From the NCBI RefSeq assembly GCF_004354985.1, contig NZ_SMSK01000014.1:1-64000 (forward strand): a DNA stretch of 64,000 bases, in the 5' to 3' direction. The DNA is from Segetibacter sp. 3557_3 (lineage in GTDB: Bacteria; Bacteroidota; Bacteroidia; Chitinophagales; Chitinophagaceae). The notes under the pieces were generated by a model. That model was not told the origin of the DNA. It was given only the letters and a program-made list of their open reading frames with translations, and ran no database searches. Shown piece after piece: positions 8,494 to 17,204 of the stretch (position 1 is its first letter; the number at the start of each line of letters is the position of its first letter). The position numbers were made by a program, and so were the translations under genes.

Positions 8494-9981
8494 ATGCAAA
8501 CTGCATCAAAGAAAGTCATTAACTCATGGGCAATGTACGACTGGGCAAACTCAGTTTACAACCTGGTGATCACAACAACTTTTTTCCCGATTTACTTTAC
8601 AGCAGTTACCAAAAAGGAATTTGGAAGCAACATGATCCCTTTTCTTGGGAGAAGTTTTGTTAATTCATCCCTTTACGACTATACCCTTGCCGTAGCGTAT
8701 TTGCTGATTGCCGTATCGTATCCCATCCTGACCTCGATAGCTGACACCAGGGGCAACAAGAAAAACTTTATGCGATTCTTTTGCTACATGGGTTCCCTTG
8801 GCTGCACATTGCTTTTCTTCTTCAACGGATCAAATCTCTGGTTTGGCATTTTATGTTTTATGCTGGCCTGTATGGGTTATGTAGGAAGTATTGTATTCTA
8901 CAATGCTTACCTGCCAGAGCTAGCGGCCCCACAAGACCAGGACAGGATAAGCGCCAAAGGTTTCTCCTATGGTTATGTAGGCAGCGTGCTGATGCAAATT
9001 ATCGGTTTTGCCCTTGTAGTTACAATGACCGACAATCCACTGCTCGCGATACGCATCACCTTTTTAATTGTTGGTTTATGGTGGGCGGGGTTTGCCCAGA
9101 TCACATTTGCCGGACTGCCGAAAGTTGACCGGATTAAAGCACCTGGAAAAAATGTGTTCAAAAGTGGCTTTGAGGAAGTAAAAAAAGTTTACGACGAGAT
9201 CAAGACCATGCCTGTACTTAAGCGATTCCTGCGGGGATTCTTCTTTTACAGCATGGGAGTGCAAACCGTTATGTTAGCAGCAACGCTCTTTGGAAGTAAG
9301 CTGTTAGGGCTCGAGGATACCAAACTTATTATTACAGTAGTGATCATTCAACTGGTTGCAATTGCTGGCGCTATTATCATGAGCCGTTTATCCGCACGCC
9401 ATGGCAACATAAAGGTTTTGATGGGGGTTGTAATCTTCTGGATTGTTATCTGTGTTGCCGCCTACCAAACAGCAACCCTGGCAGAACCCCTAAGAGCGTA
9501 TCATGAGCAGATAGATGTATTAAAAAATCACAGAGCCGACCTGATCGAAGCTAAAGCAGCTGGCTACGAAACCCGGTTGGCCGGGGTAGACGCCGAACTT
9601 GCCCGGGTTTCCGAAGAGCTCTCGCCTAAACAAATGCCGGTTGAATATGGCTTTTATGGATTGGCAGTTGCGGTAGGACTTGTAATGGGTGGGATTCAAT
9701 CGCTAAGCCGGTCGACTTATTCGAAGTTGATGCCAGAAACAAAAGACACGGCTTCGTATTTTAGTTATTATGACCTGACGGAAAAAATAGCCATAGTAAT
9801 CGGCATGTTCAGCTTTGGATATATAGAGGAGCTCACCGGAAGTATGAAGCATTCTGTACTCTCGCTGATTATCTTTTTTATCATAGGCCTTGGTTGGCTT
9901 CTATCGGCTCTGCTAAAGCAAAAACGGGAGCTGGCATTTGTTCCGGTAGTAAGTGAAAACAGGTTGGAAGTAAAGAAATAA
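8494..9981 (+). CDS. MFS transporter, Atg22/UMF1-like
   Basis: The 495-residue protein has about 12 hydrophobic segments and opens with the MYDWANSVYN segment characteristic of the Atg22/UMF1 branch of the major facilitator superfamily. The substrate is unknown; fungal Atg22 exports amino acids from the vacuole. A hydrophilic, probably coiled-coil loop of about 50 residues near positions 330-385 separates later membrane segments and is richer in Glu, Ala and Leu than the rest. TATCTTTA about 25 bases upstream resembles a -7 element. The gene stands alone. Confidence 0.88.
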   Translation: MQTASKKVINSWAMYDWANSVYNLVITTTFFPIYFTAVTKKEFGSNMIPFLGRSFVNSSLYDYTLAVAYLLIAVSYPILTSIADTRGNKKNFMRFFCYMGSLGCTLLFFFNGSNLWFGILCFMLACMGYVGSIVFYNAYLPELAAPQDQDRISAKGFSYGYVGSVLMQIIGFALVVTMTDNPLLAIRITFLIVGLWWAGFAQITFAGLPKVDRIKAPGKNVFKSGFEEVKKVYDEIKTMPVLKRFLRGFFFYSMGVQTVMLAATLFGSKLLGLEDTKLIITVVIIQLVAIAGAIIMSRLSARHGNIKVLMGVVIFWIVICVAAYQTATLAEPLRAYHEQIDVLKNHRADLIEAKAAGYETRLAGVDAELARVSEELSPKQMPVEYGFYGLAVAVGLVMGGIQSLSRSTYSKLMPETKDTASYFSYYDLTEKIAIVIGMFSFGYIEELTGSMKHSVLSLIIFFIIGLGWLLSALLKQKRELAFVPVVSENRLEVKK

Positions 9982-10102
9982 GAACCTTGCAATACCAAAG
10001 GTACAAGTGCTGTCCTGACGGCATATCTCTTAGCTTAAGGCAAGTATCCTGGAAGTGCAAGTACTGCTTCAGTTTGATTTGATAAAGTTTATTGCTGAAT
10101 AG

Positions 10103-10170
10103 CGCTACTTCAGTACAAGAGTGCGACGCAAGGATGCCTCATTAAAGGACTGCCGCCGGGTCCACAAGAA
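10103..10170 (+). repeat. Dispersed short repeat, copy A
   Basis: This segment contains AGTACAAGAGTGCGAC, close to AGTACAAGTGTGCGAC at 27281, then CAAGGAT (10129-10135), 23 bases, and GGTCC (10159-10163). Copies at 19446 and 27321 have the same 23-base spacing. It lies directly upstream of the hydrolase gene. Confidence 0.6.
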
Positions 10171-10204
10171 TCGACAGGGCGGGTTTAAATTCAATAGCTT
10201 TTAT

Positions 10205-11053
10205 ATGAAGTTGTATTCGGTTAATGCAGGGTATTTCAAGCTCGATGGTGGGGCAATGTTTGGCGTGGTTCCGAAGAGTATCTGGAACAAGATTAACCCG
10301 GCAGACGACAACAATATGTGTAGTTGGGCACTTCGATGCCTGCTGATTGAAGATGGAGACCAATTGATTTTGGTTGATAATGGCATGGGAGACAAACAGG
10401 ACCCGCGCTTTTTTTCGCACTATTACTTGCATGGCGAAGATACCCTTGACCGCTCCCTGGCGACTCATGGCTTTGAACGGGGCGACATCACGGATGTCCT
10501 ATTGACCCATCTTCACTTTGACCATTGCGGAGGCAGTATTGTTCGCCAGGGCGACAAGCTGGTACCAGCATTTGCGAATGCTACTTACTGGAGCAACGAA
10601 AAACACTGGAAATGGGCAACGGAACCAAATGACCGGGAGAAAGCATCGTTTTTAAAAGAAAACATATTACCAATAGCAGAAAGCGGACGATTGAAATTTA
10701 TTGCAGACGACAGCATGCTTTCGCCGTTTGAAATTAACAGGAACATCCTTTTCAGGTTTGCTAACGGCCATACAGAATCGATGATGCTGCCTCAAATCAA
10801 TTATAAAGATCGTACGATTGTTTATATGACCGACCTGCTACCATCTACCGGGCACATTCCGCTTCCATACGTAATGGCTTACGATATGTTTCCACTGACG
10901 ACCCTCAAGGAAAAGAAGGCTTTTTTAGAAGAAGCCCTGGAGCAGGATTATGTATTGTTTTTTGAACATGACCCCCAGGTTGAATGCTGCACGCTACAAC
11001 AAACGGAGAAGGGGATCAGGGTGAAAGAAACCTTCACCTTAGCAGATTTGTAA
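10205..11053 (+). CDS. Metallo-beta-lactamase-fold hydrolase
   Basis: The 282-residue protein carries the zinc-binding signature HLHFDH (His102, His104, Asp106, His107 from the chosen start), followed by GHTESM, which supplies a further histidine, and FEHDP near the C-terminus. It resembles the quorum-quenching lactonase and MBL-fold hydrolase group, but the substrate cannot be read from sequence. The frame is open back to 10121, but that extension is basic, unlike the family, and covers a dispersed repeat, so the ATG at 10205 (MKLYSVNAGYF) is preferred. No signal peptide is seen. Confidence 0.88.
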   Translation: MKLYSVNAGYFKLDGGAMFGVVPKSIWNKINPADDNNMCSWALRCLLIEDGDQLILVDNGMGDKQDPRFFSHYYLHGEDTLDRSLATHGFERGDITDVLLTHLHFDHCGGSIVRQGDKLVPAFANATYWSNEKHWKWATEPNDREKASFLKENILPIAESGRLKFIADDSMLSPFEINRNILFRFANGHTESMMLPQINYKDRTIVYMTDLLPSTGHIPLPYVMAYDMFPLTTLKEKKAFLEEALEQDYVLFFEHDPQVECCTLQQTEKGIRVKETFTLADL

Positions 11054-11072
11054 ACATGTTTTTTTACAGGCT

Positions 11073-11864
11073 CTACCTGAAGTTGACCATCGAAGAAAGT
11101 GGATAACGAAGGTTCCTGTACCCCATCATATCTACCTTGACGGACCCAACGGTAATCGGACTTTCGATACGCAACGGTACATGGTTGGCGTCGTCGCTTA
11201 CCCAAACGGTCATCCTTTCTCCACCTTCGAACATGGTTCCTTTTACCAGCAGGGGCTTAAACTTGATGGTCCGGAACTTTCCGTATTTGGTTTTAATTAC
11301 CTCTTTGCCGAGGTAGCGTATATGAAGGTTATAAACTTCGTTATCGAGAAATAAGTTGAAAGGAATTTTATCGCCGGTATGATAACGGTTGAAGTCGATG
11401 TTGCGGGCATAATACAAAATGCTTAACACATCCTGGATGCAATTGGGTACTTTAAAGATGCCATTGGTAGTAATGGCGGTATTTGCCCCCTGGTTAAAGG
11501 TTACGTTCTCGTATTTTTTGTAGCCACCTTCATCGACGTTCCTGATGAATTTAAATGGTTGCAGGGTTGCGGTATCAAAATAACTTTCGTAACGGTCGCG
11601 TACCTTAAAGATCCAATCGTATTTCGCGTTTGTTTTACCATCGCCTACAACGTGGTACACCGGTTTATTATTCAGGCGTTCGAGGTAAGTTGTAAAAGAT
11701 ACGTTTCCCGCATTAACAAACAGACCGACTACTGAATAGAAGACAACGTAGTTTATCTGTTCGCCTGGGTCGAAGCACCTGTTACGAATGCCACAAAAGT
11801 CATCCCCGGCGTTCAGCCTTATCGTTGTCAGGAACAGCAGTAAAATCAGTGCTAGCTTTTTCAC
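11073..11864 (-). CDS. DUF3108 domain-containing secreted protein
   Basis: The 263-residue protein begins with a signal peptide (hydrophobic segment at residues 3-19, probable cleavage after NA). The rest is a beta-rich DUF3108 domain with FDPGEQINYVV and, near the end, the WVSDD...P segment typical of the family. DUF3108 proteins are periplasmic or outer-membrane-facing and poorly characterised. The start overlaps the end of the flippase-like gene by 65 bases, so the two are probably translated from one mRNA. No lipobox is present. Confidence 0.85.
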   Translation of the reverse strand: MKKLALILLLFLTTIRLNAGDDFCGIRNRCFDPGEQINYVVFYSVVGLFVNAGNVSFTTYLERLNNKPVYHVVGDGKTNAKYDWIFKVRDRYESYFDTATLQPFKFIRNVDEGGYKKYENVTFNQGANTAITTNGIFKVPNCIQDVLSILYYARNIDFNRYHTGDKIPFNLFLDNEVYNLHIRYLGKEVIKTKYGKFRTIKFKPLLVKGTMFEGGERMTVWVSDDANHVPLRIESPITVGSVKVDMMGYRNLRYPLSSMVNFR

Positions 11865-12873
11865 TCTTTTTTCTAAATAATTTAATTCCGAGAATTAACA
11901 AACTTCCGGCCAGGGCGGGAACCACTAAGTTAATTAACCAAATCCCTGTAGCTGTAAGTACAATCCCTAAAGTGTTGTTACTAAATAAGCCAAAAAGTAA
12001 TATACTAACCTTTCCACGAAGTCCCAATTCGGCAAGTGCAATGGTGGGAACAATTGCCATTACAAAAAACATAACGGTTGTAAGCCACCAAACGTGCATA
12101 AAGTCGATATCAACATCGAAGACGTTTAGCAGTAATGCGTATTGAAAGATAAAGACGCAATACCTGCACAACGAATAAATCAACACTTTTGTTAGTTCGC
12201 GCCATTCAAAATCTTCTAGCTTCTGAATGAAATAAGAGTACCGTTCAACAAAGGGTATCTTTTCCATTAATTTGATGATCCAACTGAGCTTGTAGTACAA
12301 CAACAACAGCCCTGCGGAAATTACAAAGGCACCGTAGATAACTGCATCAAACCAAAATGACGATAAACCATTTGTGGTGTTTAGTGTGCTGGCAAGTAGT
12401 TCATGCCTAAGTACCAGCAAGCCAAAAAAACCAAATAAGAAGGTAATAATCATCTGGCTGATACTACCAACGAGGGTTAGCGAAATTGCTCTTAACCTGT
12501 TTCCTTCATTGATGTAAAGTACCCTTCCGAAATATTCGCCTACCCTGTTAGGTGTATTTAACGCAAACGATACACCCGAAAGAACGGCTTTGAACGACCT
12601 CCAGAAACTTAGCCGCTGAATGTGTTCTACGAGCACCTGCCACTTAGCAGCTTCCAATCCCCAGTTCAATAACATAAGTATTACAACTACAATTATCCTC
12701 CAGGCTTCAGGGCCATAAAAAGAACCCTTGATTGCCTGCCACGATTGCTCCCAGTTTTCCTGGTTGGAAATGTGATTGTAAATAGAATATGATAGCCAGA
12801 CAAAAAGAACAGGACCAAGAAAATAATTGAGAAATATTTTTAAGCGCTTCTGCAGAAATTCAATTTTGCGCAA
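11800..12873 (-). CDS. Lysylphosphatidylglycerol synthetase TM-region / flippase-like family protein
   Basis: The 357-residue integral membrane protein has about eight hydrophobic segments. It resembles the LPG_synthase_TM (UPF0104, AglD-like) family, with NRVGEYFGR near residues 110-120 and the late segment ALAELGLRGK. These proteins are thought to flip or handle lipid-linked intermediates; the substrate here is unknown. No ATG or GTG exists between the in-frame upstream stop at 12913-12915 and the conserved N-terminus, so initiation is most likely at TTG 12873. Its 3' end overlaps the DUF3108 gene by 65 bases. Confidence 0.82.
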   Translation of the reverse strand: MRKIEFLQKRLKIFLNYFLGPVLFVWLSYSIYNHISNQENWEQSWQAIKGSFYGPEAWRIIVVVILMLLNWGLEAAKWQVLVEHIQRLSFWRSFKAVLSGVSFALNTPNRVGEYFGRVLYINEGNRLRAISLTLVGSISQMIITFLFGFFGLLVLRHELLASTLNTTNGLSSFWFDAVIYGAFVISAGLLLLYYKLSWIIKLMEKIPFVERYSYFIQKLEDFEWRELTKVLIYSLCRYCVFIFQYALLLNVFDVDIDFMHVWWLTTVMFFVMAIVPTIALAELGLRGKVSILLFGLFSNNTLGIVLTATGIWLINLVVPALAGSLLILGIKLFRKKSEKASTDFTAVPDNDKAERRG

Positions 12874-12946
12874 ACCTACACAAAAACCCCTGAAGCTTAT
12901 AAAATCCCCCTGTTATGCGCCGGAGATGGACTATTTTCACGGCAAT

Positions 12947-13507
12947 ATGAATAAGCCAGTGAACATTATATTGGGTATCGATCCTGGCACGATCGTGATG
13001 GGATATGCTATCATACATGCTTCGTCGAACCCTACAATGATCACCATGGATGTGCTTAAACTTTCAGGCAAAAAAGACGCATATGAGCGACTACAGCTTA
13101 TTCATGAAAAGGTTGCCACCCTCATCAGGCTACATCGGCCAAATACGTTTGCCATCGAAGCGCCTTTCTTTGGCAAAAATGTGCAAAGCATGCTTAAGCT
13201 GGGAAGGGCACAAGGCGTTGCAATTGCTGCGGCGATGCAAGCAGGCCTACCGATTGCGGAGTATTCACCTAAAAAAGTTAAGCAATCTATTACGGGTAAT
13301 GGTAATGCCGATAAAGAGCAGGTTTGGAAAATGCTCCAGCAAGTACTGACACTCGAAGAGAAACCGCAATATTTCGATGCTACGGATGCGCTCGCCGTTG
13401 CACTCTGCCACCATTACCAATCAAATTCGGTATTGGGTAAGTTGACAAAAGGCCTGAAGGGATGGGAAGAATTCCTTGCAAAAAACCCCGCCCGGGTAAA
13501 AAAGTAG
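12947..13507 (+). CDS. ruvC: Holliday junction resolvase RuvC
   Basis: RuvC is the endonuclease that cuts Holliday junctions after RuvAB migration. The acidic catalytic residues are visible in the 186-residue product: Asp12 in GIDPGT, Glu71 in AIEAPF, and Asp144 and Asp147 in DATDAL. The frame is open back to 12827, but that part overlaps the start of the divergent flippase-like gene. Two ATGs fit, 12926 (MDYFHGN) and 12947 (MNKPVNIILG), and the second gives the standard family N-terminus. The C-terminal ~25 residues are basic. Confidence 0.95.
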   Translation: MNKPVNIILGIDPGTIVMGYAIIHASSNPTMITMDVLKLSGKKDAYERLQLIHEKVATLIRLHRPNTFAIEAPFFGKNVQSMLKLGRAQGVAIAAAMQAGLPIAEYSPKKVKQSITGNGNADKEQVWKMLQQVLTLEEKPQYFDATDALAVALCHHYQSNSVLGKLTKGLKGWEEFLAKNPARVKK

Positions 13508-13551
13508 AATGTCTGTTGCTGAATTAACACCGCTGCACATACCCCGATCTA

Positions 13552-13944
13552 CTACGATAAACCTGCAATAATAGCTTGCTGAATTTCTTTAAATTCTTCA
13601 GGGGAAAACGACAGCTTCCTGGCCGTGAGATCCATGTCTTGCGTACGGTTCATAGGTATAAGGTGCACGTGCGCATGCGGAACTTCGAGACCCACTGTAA
13701 TAATACTCACGCGGTTGCAGTGGAAATTTCGCTCGATTGACTTTGCTATAGGTCGTGCAAAAACAAGTAGGTCGGCCAGGTATTCGTCGGGAACATCAAA
13801 AAGCTTATCAACCTCAATTTTTGGGATTACCAGTGTATGTCCTTTTTTTACAGGGGCGATATCGAGAAACGCGAAAAAGCGGTCGTTTTCTGCAATCTTA
13901 TAGGAGGGCACCTGGCCTGCAATAATCTTTGAAAAAATTGTCAT
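13552..13944 (-). CDS. HIT family nucleotide hydrolase/transferase
   Basis: The 130-residue protein is a histidine-triad protein with the motif HAHVHL (His90, His92, His94). It opens with TIFSKIIAGQVPSYKI, typical of bacterial HIT proteins that hydrolyse purine nucleoside phosphoramidates and similar nucleotides. The frame extends upstream to 13998, but that extension covers the greA terminator hairpin, so the ATG at 13944 is correct. It lies downstream of greA on the same strand but behind that terminator. Confidence 0.93.
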   Translation of the reverse strand: MTIFSKIIAGQVPSYKIAENDRFFAFLDIAPVKKGHTLVIPKIEVDKLFDVPDEYLADLLVFARPIAKSIERNFHCNRVSIITVGLEVPHAHVHLIPMNRTQDMDLTARKLSFSPEEFKEIQQAIIAGLS

Positions 13945-13983
13945 GGTGTGGTAATTGGGCTGGCAGTTGTGATGTAAACCCAT

Positions 13984-14010
13984 AAAAAAGGCCGGCATAG
14001 GCCGGCCTTA
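13984..14010 (-). terminator. Terminator of greA
   Basis: A perfect 9-bp GC-rich stem (AAGGCCGGC at 13988-13996 with GCCGGCCTT at 14001-14009) with a 4-base loop is followed on the minus strand by a T tract (A run at 13984-13989). It lies 16 bases after the greA stop and separates greA from the HIT gene. Confidence 0.92.
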
Positions 14011-14025
14011 AAGTAGGGATTGTTT

Positions 14026-14499
14026 TTAGATGGTAATATCTACTACCTGGAACTTAAGCAGGCCATTCGGTGCCTGAACTTCGGCGATTTCGCCTTTTTG
14101 CTTTCCAATCAGGCCTTTACCTATGGGCGATGTTGCCGAAATTTTACCGGCCTTAAGATCTGCCTCTTTTTCGCCGACAATCTGGTAGGTGACTGTCTTT
14201 TTTGTAGCTATGTTGGTAATCGTGACTTTGGTAAGCACAGATACTTTGCTGGTATCAATTGTGCTGGTATCCACTATCTTAGAGGTGGCGATAACGCCTT
14301 CAAGTTGTTTGATCTTTGCTTCAAGCATACCTTGTGCTTCTTTTGCCGCATCATACTCCGCATTCTCTTTAAGGTCACCCTTTTCCCGCGCTTCGGCAAT
14401 TGCTTTAGAAGCCGCCGGTCTTTCCACACTTTTCAAAAGATGAAGCTCTTCCTTCATTCTTTCGAATGTCTCCTGGGTTACATAATTGGTCTCACTCAT
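14026..14499 (-). CDS. greA: Transcription elongation factor GreA
   Basis: GreA binds the RNA polymerase secondary channel and stimulates cleavage of backtracked transcripts. The 157-residue product has the N-terminal coiled coil (residues 10-75, with ERMKEELHLL and the acidic tip around DLKENAEYDAAKE) and the C-terminal FKBP-like domain ending in ISATSPIGKGLIGK. The upstream-extended frame to 14589 adds a non-conserved Cys-rich stretch, so the ATG at 14499 (MSETNYVT) is chosen. A strong terminator follows. Confidence 0.96.
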   Translation of the reverse strand: MSETNYVTQETFERMKEELHLLKSVERPAASKAIAEAREKGDLKENAEYDAAKEAQGMLEAKIKQLEGVIATSKIVDTSTIDTSKVSVLTKVTITNIATKKTVTYQIVGEKEADLKAGKISATSPIGKGLIGKQKGEIAEVQAPNGLLKFQVVDITI

Positions 14500-14720
14500 T
14501 TTCTTTTGTTTTGAAGAGGTAAAAAAAATACAACGCCACATGTAAATGCAGCGTTGCAGTGAACAAAAGTAAGAAAATGAAAAGATCAATCACAGTTTTT
14601 TGTATGGCAAAAATGTTTGTTTTGCGGGGTTCCTGCGAGCCAAAAGAACCCCCGGCTTTTAACAATTAAAACGCAGTAAATGGCGTAATATTCGTTGTTT
14701 GAGTATATAAATCAACCCTA

Positions 14721-15242
14721 ATGTATTCAGCATATTCTCCTCAGCCAGACTTGCCGGCAACGGTGTCCATCGGGATTAAAGACATCGGCCCCTATTACTG
14801 GGTAGGGCAATGTTTAAATGGTATACATTATTACGCCGGACAAACATTCAAGTCCACGGCTACCGGTAGGTTAAAGAGAATTAAACTGTTTCCTTCCATC
14901 GTTTACGGCGACTCAAAAGCGCATCTTGGGGTTTACGAGTTTGATACGAACAACCACACCTGGAAGGAGAAAAAGGCGGGATGCGATGCAACCATCACCA
15001 AGCAGATGGAAGGGCAGTGGGCCAGCTTTGAACTACCTGAGTTTAATGTACGGCAGGGTCAAACCTATGCCTTTCGCCTGAATTGTGAAGGCAAAGGCAT
15101 GCTTGCCATTGCTGAATGCCCATGGTCGCAAATGAACCCTTATCCTGATGGGGAAGAATGGATCGGATCGTCGCTGCAAACAGAGGGATATTTTCACAAA
15201 GATTTTGACCTTGCCTTTGAGGCGCAGATTGAGGCAAGCTAA
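14721..15242 (+). CDS. Hypothetical protein, probable beta-sandwich
   Basis: I do not recognise a named family. The 173-residue protein has no signal peptide or membrane segment. It is rich in aromatic and beta-forming residues, and the pattern of short strands (QTFKSTATGRLKRIKLF, HLGVYEF, GQTYAFRLN) looks like a jelly-roll or carbohydrate-binding-like sandwich. The central part resembles the fold seen in cell-surface choice-of-anchor or DUF4082-type modules, but this is weak. It is isolated between greA (divergent) and a convergent dehydrogenase gene. Confidence 0.65.
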   Translation: MYSAYSPQPDLPATVSIGIKDIGPYYWVGQCLNGIHYYAGQTFKSTATGRLKRIKLFPSIVYGDSKAHLGVYEFDTNNHTWKEKKAGCDATITKQMEGQWASFELPEFNVRQGQTYAFRLNCEGKGMLAIAECPWSQMNPYPDGEEWIGSSLQTEGYFHKDFDLAFEAQIEAS

Positions 15243-15276
15243 ATGCCTGCGCTTAAGCTATACATCAATAGACGAT

Positions 15277-16203
15277 TTACCTGATCGATAATTTGTCCAA
15301 CAACACAGCAGCCATCTTATAAAATGCTTCATGGGTATATCCTGCAATGTGTGGGGTAATGATCACATCAGGATGTTGAAACAAACGTCGCATTTGTTCC
15401 TTTTCCCGTTCGTCAAAAGCAGAAGGCCGTTCGTTTTCCAAAACATCAAGTGCCGCTCCCTTAATATGTCCACTATCCAGTGCTGCAATAAGTGCATCTG
15501 TATTGGTCACTTTACCACGGCAGGTACTCATATAGTAAGGCTGACGTGAAAGTGCGGCGAAGAAAGCTTCATCAGCAAGGTGTAATGTTTCTTCTGTCAG
15601 GGGCAGGTGCATGCTGATCACGTCGGCGTACCTGCAAACCTGTTCGAGGTTAGCTTCCCGCACATAGCTGTTCGAAAAGCTGTGTTTATATTTATCGTAA
15701 GCAAGTATTGTAACACCAAATGGCTGCAGCAGTTTTGCAAACGAACTGCCGGTATTGCCATAGCCTATAATTCCGACCGTTTTACCCGAGAGCTCAGTAC
15801 CGCGGTTTTCATCCCTGAGCCACTTGCCTGTTACAACTTCGTTGTGGCTGGTAACAATACGGTTCATCAGGGCGAGTAACATCCCCAGTGCTTGTTCCGC
15901 AACGGCATTCCGGTTGCCTTCAGGACTACTGACACATTTTATACCCCTAATTTCAGCATAGGGAACATCAATCTTCTCCATCCCACTGCCAAGGCGGCCA
16001 ATCCATTTTAAACGGCTTGCTTGTTCGATTAAAGGTTTATCAATTGATATCCGTGTTGTTACCACGAGCCCAACAGCATCGCCAATCGACGAATACAACT
16101 GCTCATAGTTGATGTCGGGCCTGTAGTCAACCTCGTAGCCGTTCCGGCTGAGGGTTTCCATCAAGTGTTCGTGTGTTCTTGCAGTGATAATTACCTTATC
16201 CAT
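15277..16203 (-). CDS. D-2-hydroxyacid dehydrogenase (NAD-dependent)
   Basis: The 308-residue protein has the two-domain fold of the D-isomer 2-hydroxyacid dehydrogenases. The N-terminal catalytic part contains [10 protein letters not shown] and [13 protein letters not shown]. The central Rossmann motif is GIIGYGNTG, near residue 145, and the C-terminal motif TPHIAGYT supplies the catalytic histidine. The nearest relatives are phosphoglycerate dehydrogenase-like enzymes, but it lacks the ACT domain of SerA, so the substrate is open. The start at 16203 ([10 protein letters not shown]) is chosen over an upstream open extension to 16284. Confidence 0.88.
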   Translation of the reverse strand: MDKVIITARTHEHLMETLSRNGYEVDYRPDINYEQLYSSIGDAVGLVVTTRISIDKPLIEQASRLKWIGRLGSGMEKIDVPYAEIRGIKCVSSPEGNRNAVAEQALGMLLALMNRIVTSHNEVVTGKWLRDENRGTELSGKTVGIIGYGNTGSSFAKLLQPFGVTILAYDKYKHSFSNSYVREANLEQVCRYADVISMHLPLTEETLHLADEAFFAALSRQPYYMSTCRGKVTNTDALIAALDSGHIKGAALDVLENERPSAFDEREKEQMRRLFQHPDVIITPHIAGYTHEAFYKMAAVLLDKLSIR

Positions 16204-16365
16204 TATTGATTTGTATCGCGGAAGTTTGTTTTTACACCCTGCATGATCAAGCCCTGTTTGATGTGGTCCTGATATCCGAGGCAATTTGAAGTGATATCAA
16301 TTTTACGCTTTATAAGTAGTGCTGGTCAACCGGCGCAACCTTACATAAGCGCACCTGAAATCTGG

Positions 16366-17121
16366 TTACCGCATTTTAAAAGTGAGCGCAGCAAAATCAC
16401 CGACCGTTAGCACCTCTGCCCGTTTATTAAAAAAGGCATCTTCCAGCACCTCTGGTTCAAACAGCGACCTGATAGCGTTGCGCAAAGTTTTCCGACGTTG
16501 ATTAAAGGCTGTTTTTACCAGCAGGTTGAACTGCCGTTCACTACTCATAGCAGGTACATCGTCCCTTCGAGTCAACCGGATCACCCCACTCATTACTTTT
16601 GGAGGTGGGTTAAAAGACTCCGGCGGCACATCAAACAGGTAATCAACATTATAGTATGCCTGTATCAATACACTTAGCACGCCATAAACTTTACTGCCCG
16701 ATTTTGACGCTGCACGCTCAGCAACTTCTTTCTGAAACATGCCAATCACAACCGGGACCTGCTCCTTCCAGTCCAATATCTTAAATAAAATCTGGGTAGA
16801 AATATTGTAAGGAAAGTTACCAACTACCGTAAATGCCCCTTCAAAAGGAGGCTCCATCTGCAGGAAGTCTTCATTGATCAGCTTGCCCCGGATAGAAGGA
16901 TACGCCTGGTCAAGAAATTGAACTTTCTCGCGGTCCAGCTCGACAGCCCTGAAGTCAACGTTCGGAATATGCAAAAGGTACTTCGTTAGTGCACCCCCAC
17001 CCGGCCCAACTTCAACCAGCTGGGTAAAAGTATCCTGTTGCAGTTCGTCGACAATTCTTTTACAAATTGCTTCATCCTTTAAAAAGTGCTGACCTAACGA
17101 TTTTTTGAGGGTGTACTGCAT
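16366..17121 (-). CDS. rsmA: 16S rRNA dimethyladenosine transferase RsmA (KsgA)
   Basis: RsmA dimethylates two adjacent adenines in helix 45 of 16S rRNA late in small-subunit assembly. The 251-residue protein opens with KKSLGQHFLKD and has the SAM-binding motif VEVGPGGGALT and the catalytic motif NFPYNIST, with the C-terminal helical domain after PPPKVMSGVIR. All are diagnostic. It is divergent from pdxA, 83 bases away. In many bacteria rsmA and pdxA are neighbours in the same direction; here they share an intergenic region instead. Confidence 0.97.
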   Translation of the reverse strand: MQYTLKKSLGQHFLKDEAICKRIVDELQQDTFTQLVEVGPGGGALTKYLLHIPNVDFRAVELDREKVQFLDQAYPSIRGKLINEDFLQMEPPFEGAFTVVGNFPYNISTQILFKILDWKEQVPVVIGMFQKEVAERAASKSGSKVYGVLSVLIQAYYNVDYLFDVPPESFNPPPKVMSGVIRLTRRDDVPAMSSERQFNLLVKTAFNQRRKTLRNAIRSLFEPEVLEDAFFNKRAEVLTVGDFAALTFKMR

Positions 17122-17177
17122 GCGTTGTCAAAAGTAAGCGATTGCAGCAAATACACTCTGGCTCAGTCATTATTCTG

Positions 17178-17185
17178 TATTTTTG
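17178..17185 (+). promoter_or_regulatory. Putative -7 element (TAnnTTTG) for pdxA
   Basis: TATTTTTG fits TAnnTTTG exactly and lies 19 bases before the pdxA ATG. I see no matching -33 TTG at the expected distance. Confidence 0.4.
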
Positions 17186-17204
17186 AGTTCTTCAATAGTA
17201 CAAC

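Noticed and set aside
12827-12946. Longer RuvC start at 12827
   Set aside because: It would overlap the divergent flippase-like gene's start and adds 40 basic residues absent from the family core.
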